Positions 6,479 through 7,125 of a DNA stretch of 7,125 nucleotides are shown in pieces (within the stretch, counting starts at the first letter, position 1; each line of letters begins with the position of its first letter). Location: NCBI GenBank assembly GCA_028704195.1, contig JAQVLL010000102.1, positions 1 through 7,125 of the forward strand. The letters run 5' to 3'. Origin of the DNA: Smithellaceae bacterium. GTDB lineage: Bacteria; Desulfobacterota; Syntrophia; Syntrophales; Smithellaceae. Under the pieces are notes generated by a model that searched no databases, was not told where the DNA came from, and worked only from the letters and a program-made list of their open reading frames with translations. A program made the translations under genes and the position numbers.

Positions 6479-6507
6479 TGGCGGAAGTGCATGGGAATCG
6501 AACCCAC
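6479..6507 (-). other. selC: 3' fragment of selenocysteine tRNA (selC): probable attachment-site core
   Basis: Read on the - strand, this is a T arm (stem GTGGG/CCCAT, loop TTCGATT), the 3' acceptor strand GCACTTCC, discriminator G and encoded CCA. After the T loop there are 5 + 8 stem bases before the G-CCA end. Ordinary bacterial tRNAs have 5 + 7, whereas bacterial tRNA-Sec has the 8-pair acceptor stem, a CTTCC end and a G discriminator, as in E. coli selC. The matching 5' strand (GGAAGTGC on the - strand) and any anticodon arm are absent nearby, so this is not a working tRNA. Because tyrosine integrases often recombine in tRNA 3' ends and an integrase gene ends 33 bases away, this is best read as attP or an att junction at selC. 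Confidence 0.75.
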
Positions 6508-6508
6508 G

Positions 6509-6523
6509 CATAAAGATTTTATG
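6509..6523. repeat. Perfect 6-base inverted repeat beside the tRNA-Sec fragment
   Basis: CATAAA (6509-6514) and TTTATG (6518-6523) form a perfect hairpin with a 3-base loop. On the - strand it sits one base before the T stem, exactly where the long variable arm of tRNA-Sec would be. It could be a retained or imitated variable arm, part of the integrase recognition region, or chance in AT-rich DNA. Confidence 0.5.
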
Positions 6524-6539
6524 TCATTGATATAATTGC

Positions 6540-7125
6540 CTATTTATCTGACTGTTTTGTACTTGGTGACAGTTTGGTGACGGTTGCTGGCGACGGTGAC
6601 TCAAATACTTCGATTTGGTCAGATACATCCATTTTTGCGTATCGCTCTGTCGTTCTTTTATCGGAATGGCCTAGGACTTCTCCAATTTTGAAAAGGGATA
6701 CACCTCGCGTAGCTGCCTGGCTTGCCACACTATGCCGAGTTCCCTCGTATAGGGTAATGTTGTCAACTCCAACTTTTGCGCACGCTTTGTTCCAGATACC
6801 TTCAAGATTGTTTACTCGGTACGGCCGGCCAGTGTTGATGTTTAGGAAGATGTAATCTTTCGGGAAGCGAGGTGGAAATGTTTTCAGCATCAACAACAAG
6901 TCCGGATGCAGCAACCGATACGTTTCAACCTTTCCTTTTGTCTGTTCTTTGATTTTCCGGAGACTTTCCGTGCGGCGGATTAGCACTGTGCCTGCTGTCA
7001 TATCGATGTCGCGCCACTGCAACGCAACAGCCTCTCCGGGCCGTATACCCTGTCGAGTCAACAGGAAAAAAATCGGGCGATGCGCGTCGGGAACGGCGCT
7101 AATGATTGAATCCTGCAAAGCTCTC
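6540..7125 (-). CDS. Tyrosine-recombinase phage integrase, C-terminal catalytic domain (partial)
   Basis: A site-specific tyrosine recombinase. The frame is open to the window edge, so the N-terminal DNA-binding part lies beyond 7125; the TTG at 7116-7118 used for numbering is internal. The catalytic domain is complete: LTRQGIRPGEAVALQWRDID with catalytic Arg26, a beta hairpin with candidate Lys61/63, LYEGTRHS with Arg128, LGHS with His151, and TTERYAKMD with nucleophile Tyr160. At the usual HxxR first position this protein has Glu125; related integrases of the LYEGT(R/K)HS type also lack that histidine, so it need not be inactive. A tail of about 30 residues rich in S, T, P and K follows the tyrosine. 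The stop (TAG, 6540-6542) is 33 bases from the tRNA-Sec fragment, and the gene points towards it, so selC is the likely target. Confidence 0.9.
   Translation of the reverse strand, partial: RALQDSIISAVPDAHRPIFFLLTRQGIRPGEAVALQWRDIDMTAGTVLIRRTESLRKIKEQTKGKVETYRLLHPDLLLMLKTFPPRFPKDYIFLNINTGRPYRVNNLEGIWNKACAKVGVDNITLYEGTRHSVASQAATRGVSLFKIGEVLGHSDKRTTERYAKMDVSDQIEVFESPSPATVTKLSPSTKQSDK

Noticed and set aside
1..7125. CRISPR array, insertion sequence or diversity-generating retroelement
   Set aside because: No regularly spaced repeats, transposase, terminal inverted repeats, reverse transcriptase or template-repeat pair was seen, although a fibre gene made a retroelement worth looking for.

Overview
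The window is the late end of a temperate phage or prophage, running from its tail genes through a cargo region to an attachment site and integrase. The bacterial host probably encodes selenocysteine. The strongest phage evidence is a + strand block (1-2671) in the order known from the Mu-like baseplate and fibre module: baseplate J/gp47-like protein, gp48/DUF2313-like protein, tail fibre, and a tail fibre assembly/DUF4376 protein. This implies a contractile-tailed phage. The genes overlap or are 9-10 bases apart, and the last two have strong Shine-Dalgarno sequences, so this is one operon. The host group cannot be fixed. The tRNA-Sec fragment, together with the style of the J-protein inserts and of the integrase, makes me favour a Desulfobacterota-like (deltaproteobacterial) host, but this is inference.

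After the tail block come a 189-base hairpin-rich gap and a full-length D12-class (Dam-type) adenine methyltransferase gene (2861-3625) broken by one in-frame TGA. Next is a cargo segment with different content: a promoter-like region, a signal-peptide-bearing alpha/beta hydrolase of the MetX-like family (3872-4951), a second secreted protein with an Ig-like domain and a symmetric six-cysteine tail (5195-5785), and a strong rho-independent terminator (5863-5898). A HipA kinase C-terminal fragment (about 5932-6347) follows, without the rest of its gene.

At 6479-6507, on the - strand, lies the T arm and acceptor end of a tRNA whose 5+8 base-pair geometry, G discriminator and encoded CCA mark it as selenocysteine tRNA (selC). 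It has no 5' half. Directly beside it a tyrosine-recombinase integrase (6540 to the window edge, - strand) begins with its 3' end. Tail genes, cargo genes, tRNA 3' fragment and integrase in that order are what a phage attP region would show. A junction between two elements stacked at selC would look the same within this window.

Taken together: the tail operon builds the baseplate and host-recognition fibre, the methylase is probably a decayed DNA-modification gene, the two exported proteins are candidate lysogenic-conversion cargo, and the integrase probably targets selC. No clearly new defence system or multi-gene machine is visible. The points most worth checking are the repeat insertion in the J protein, the single nonsense codon in dam, the selC fragment with its adjacent hairpin, and the two exported cargo proteins.
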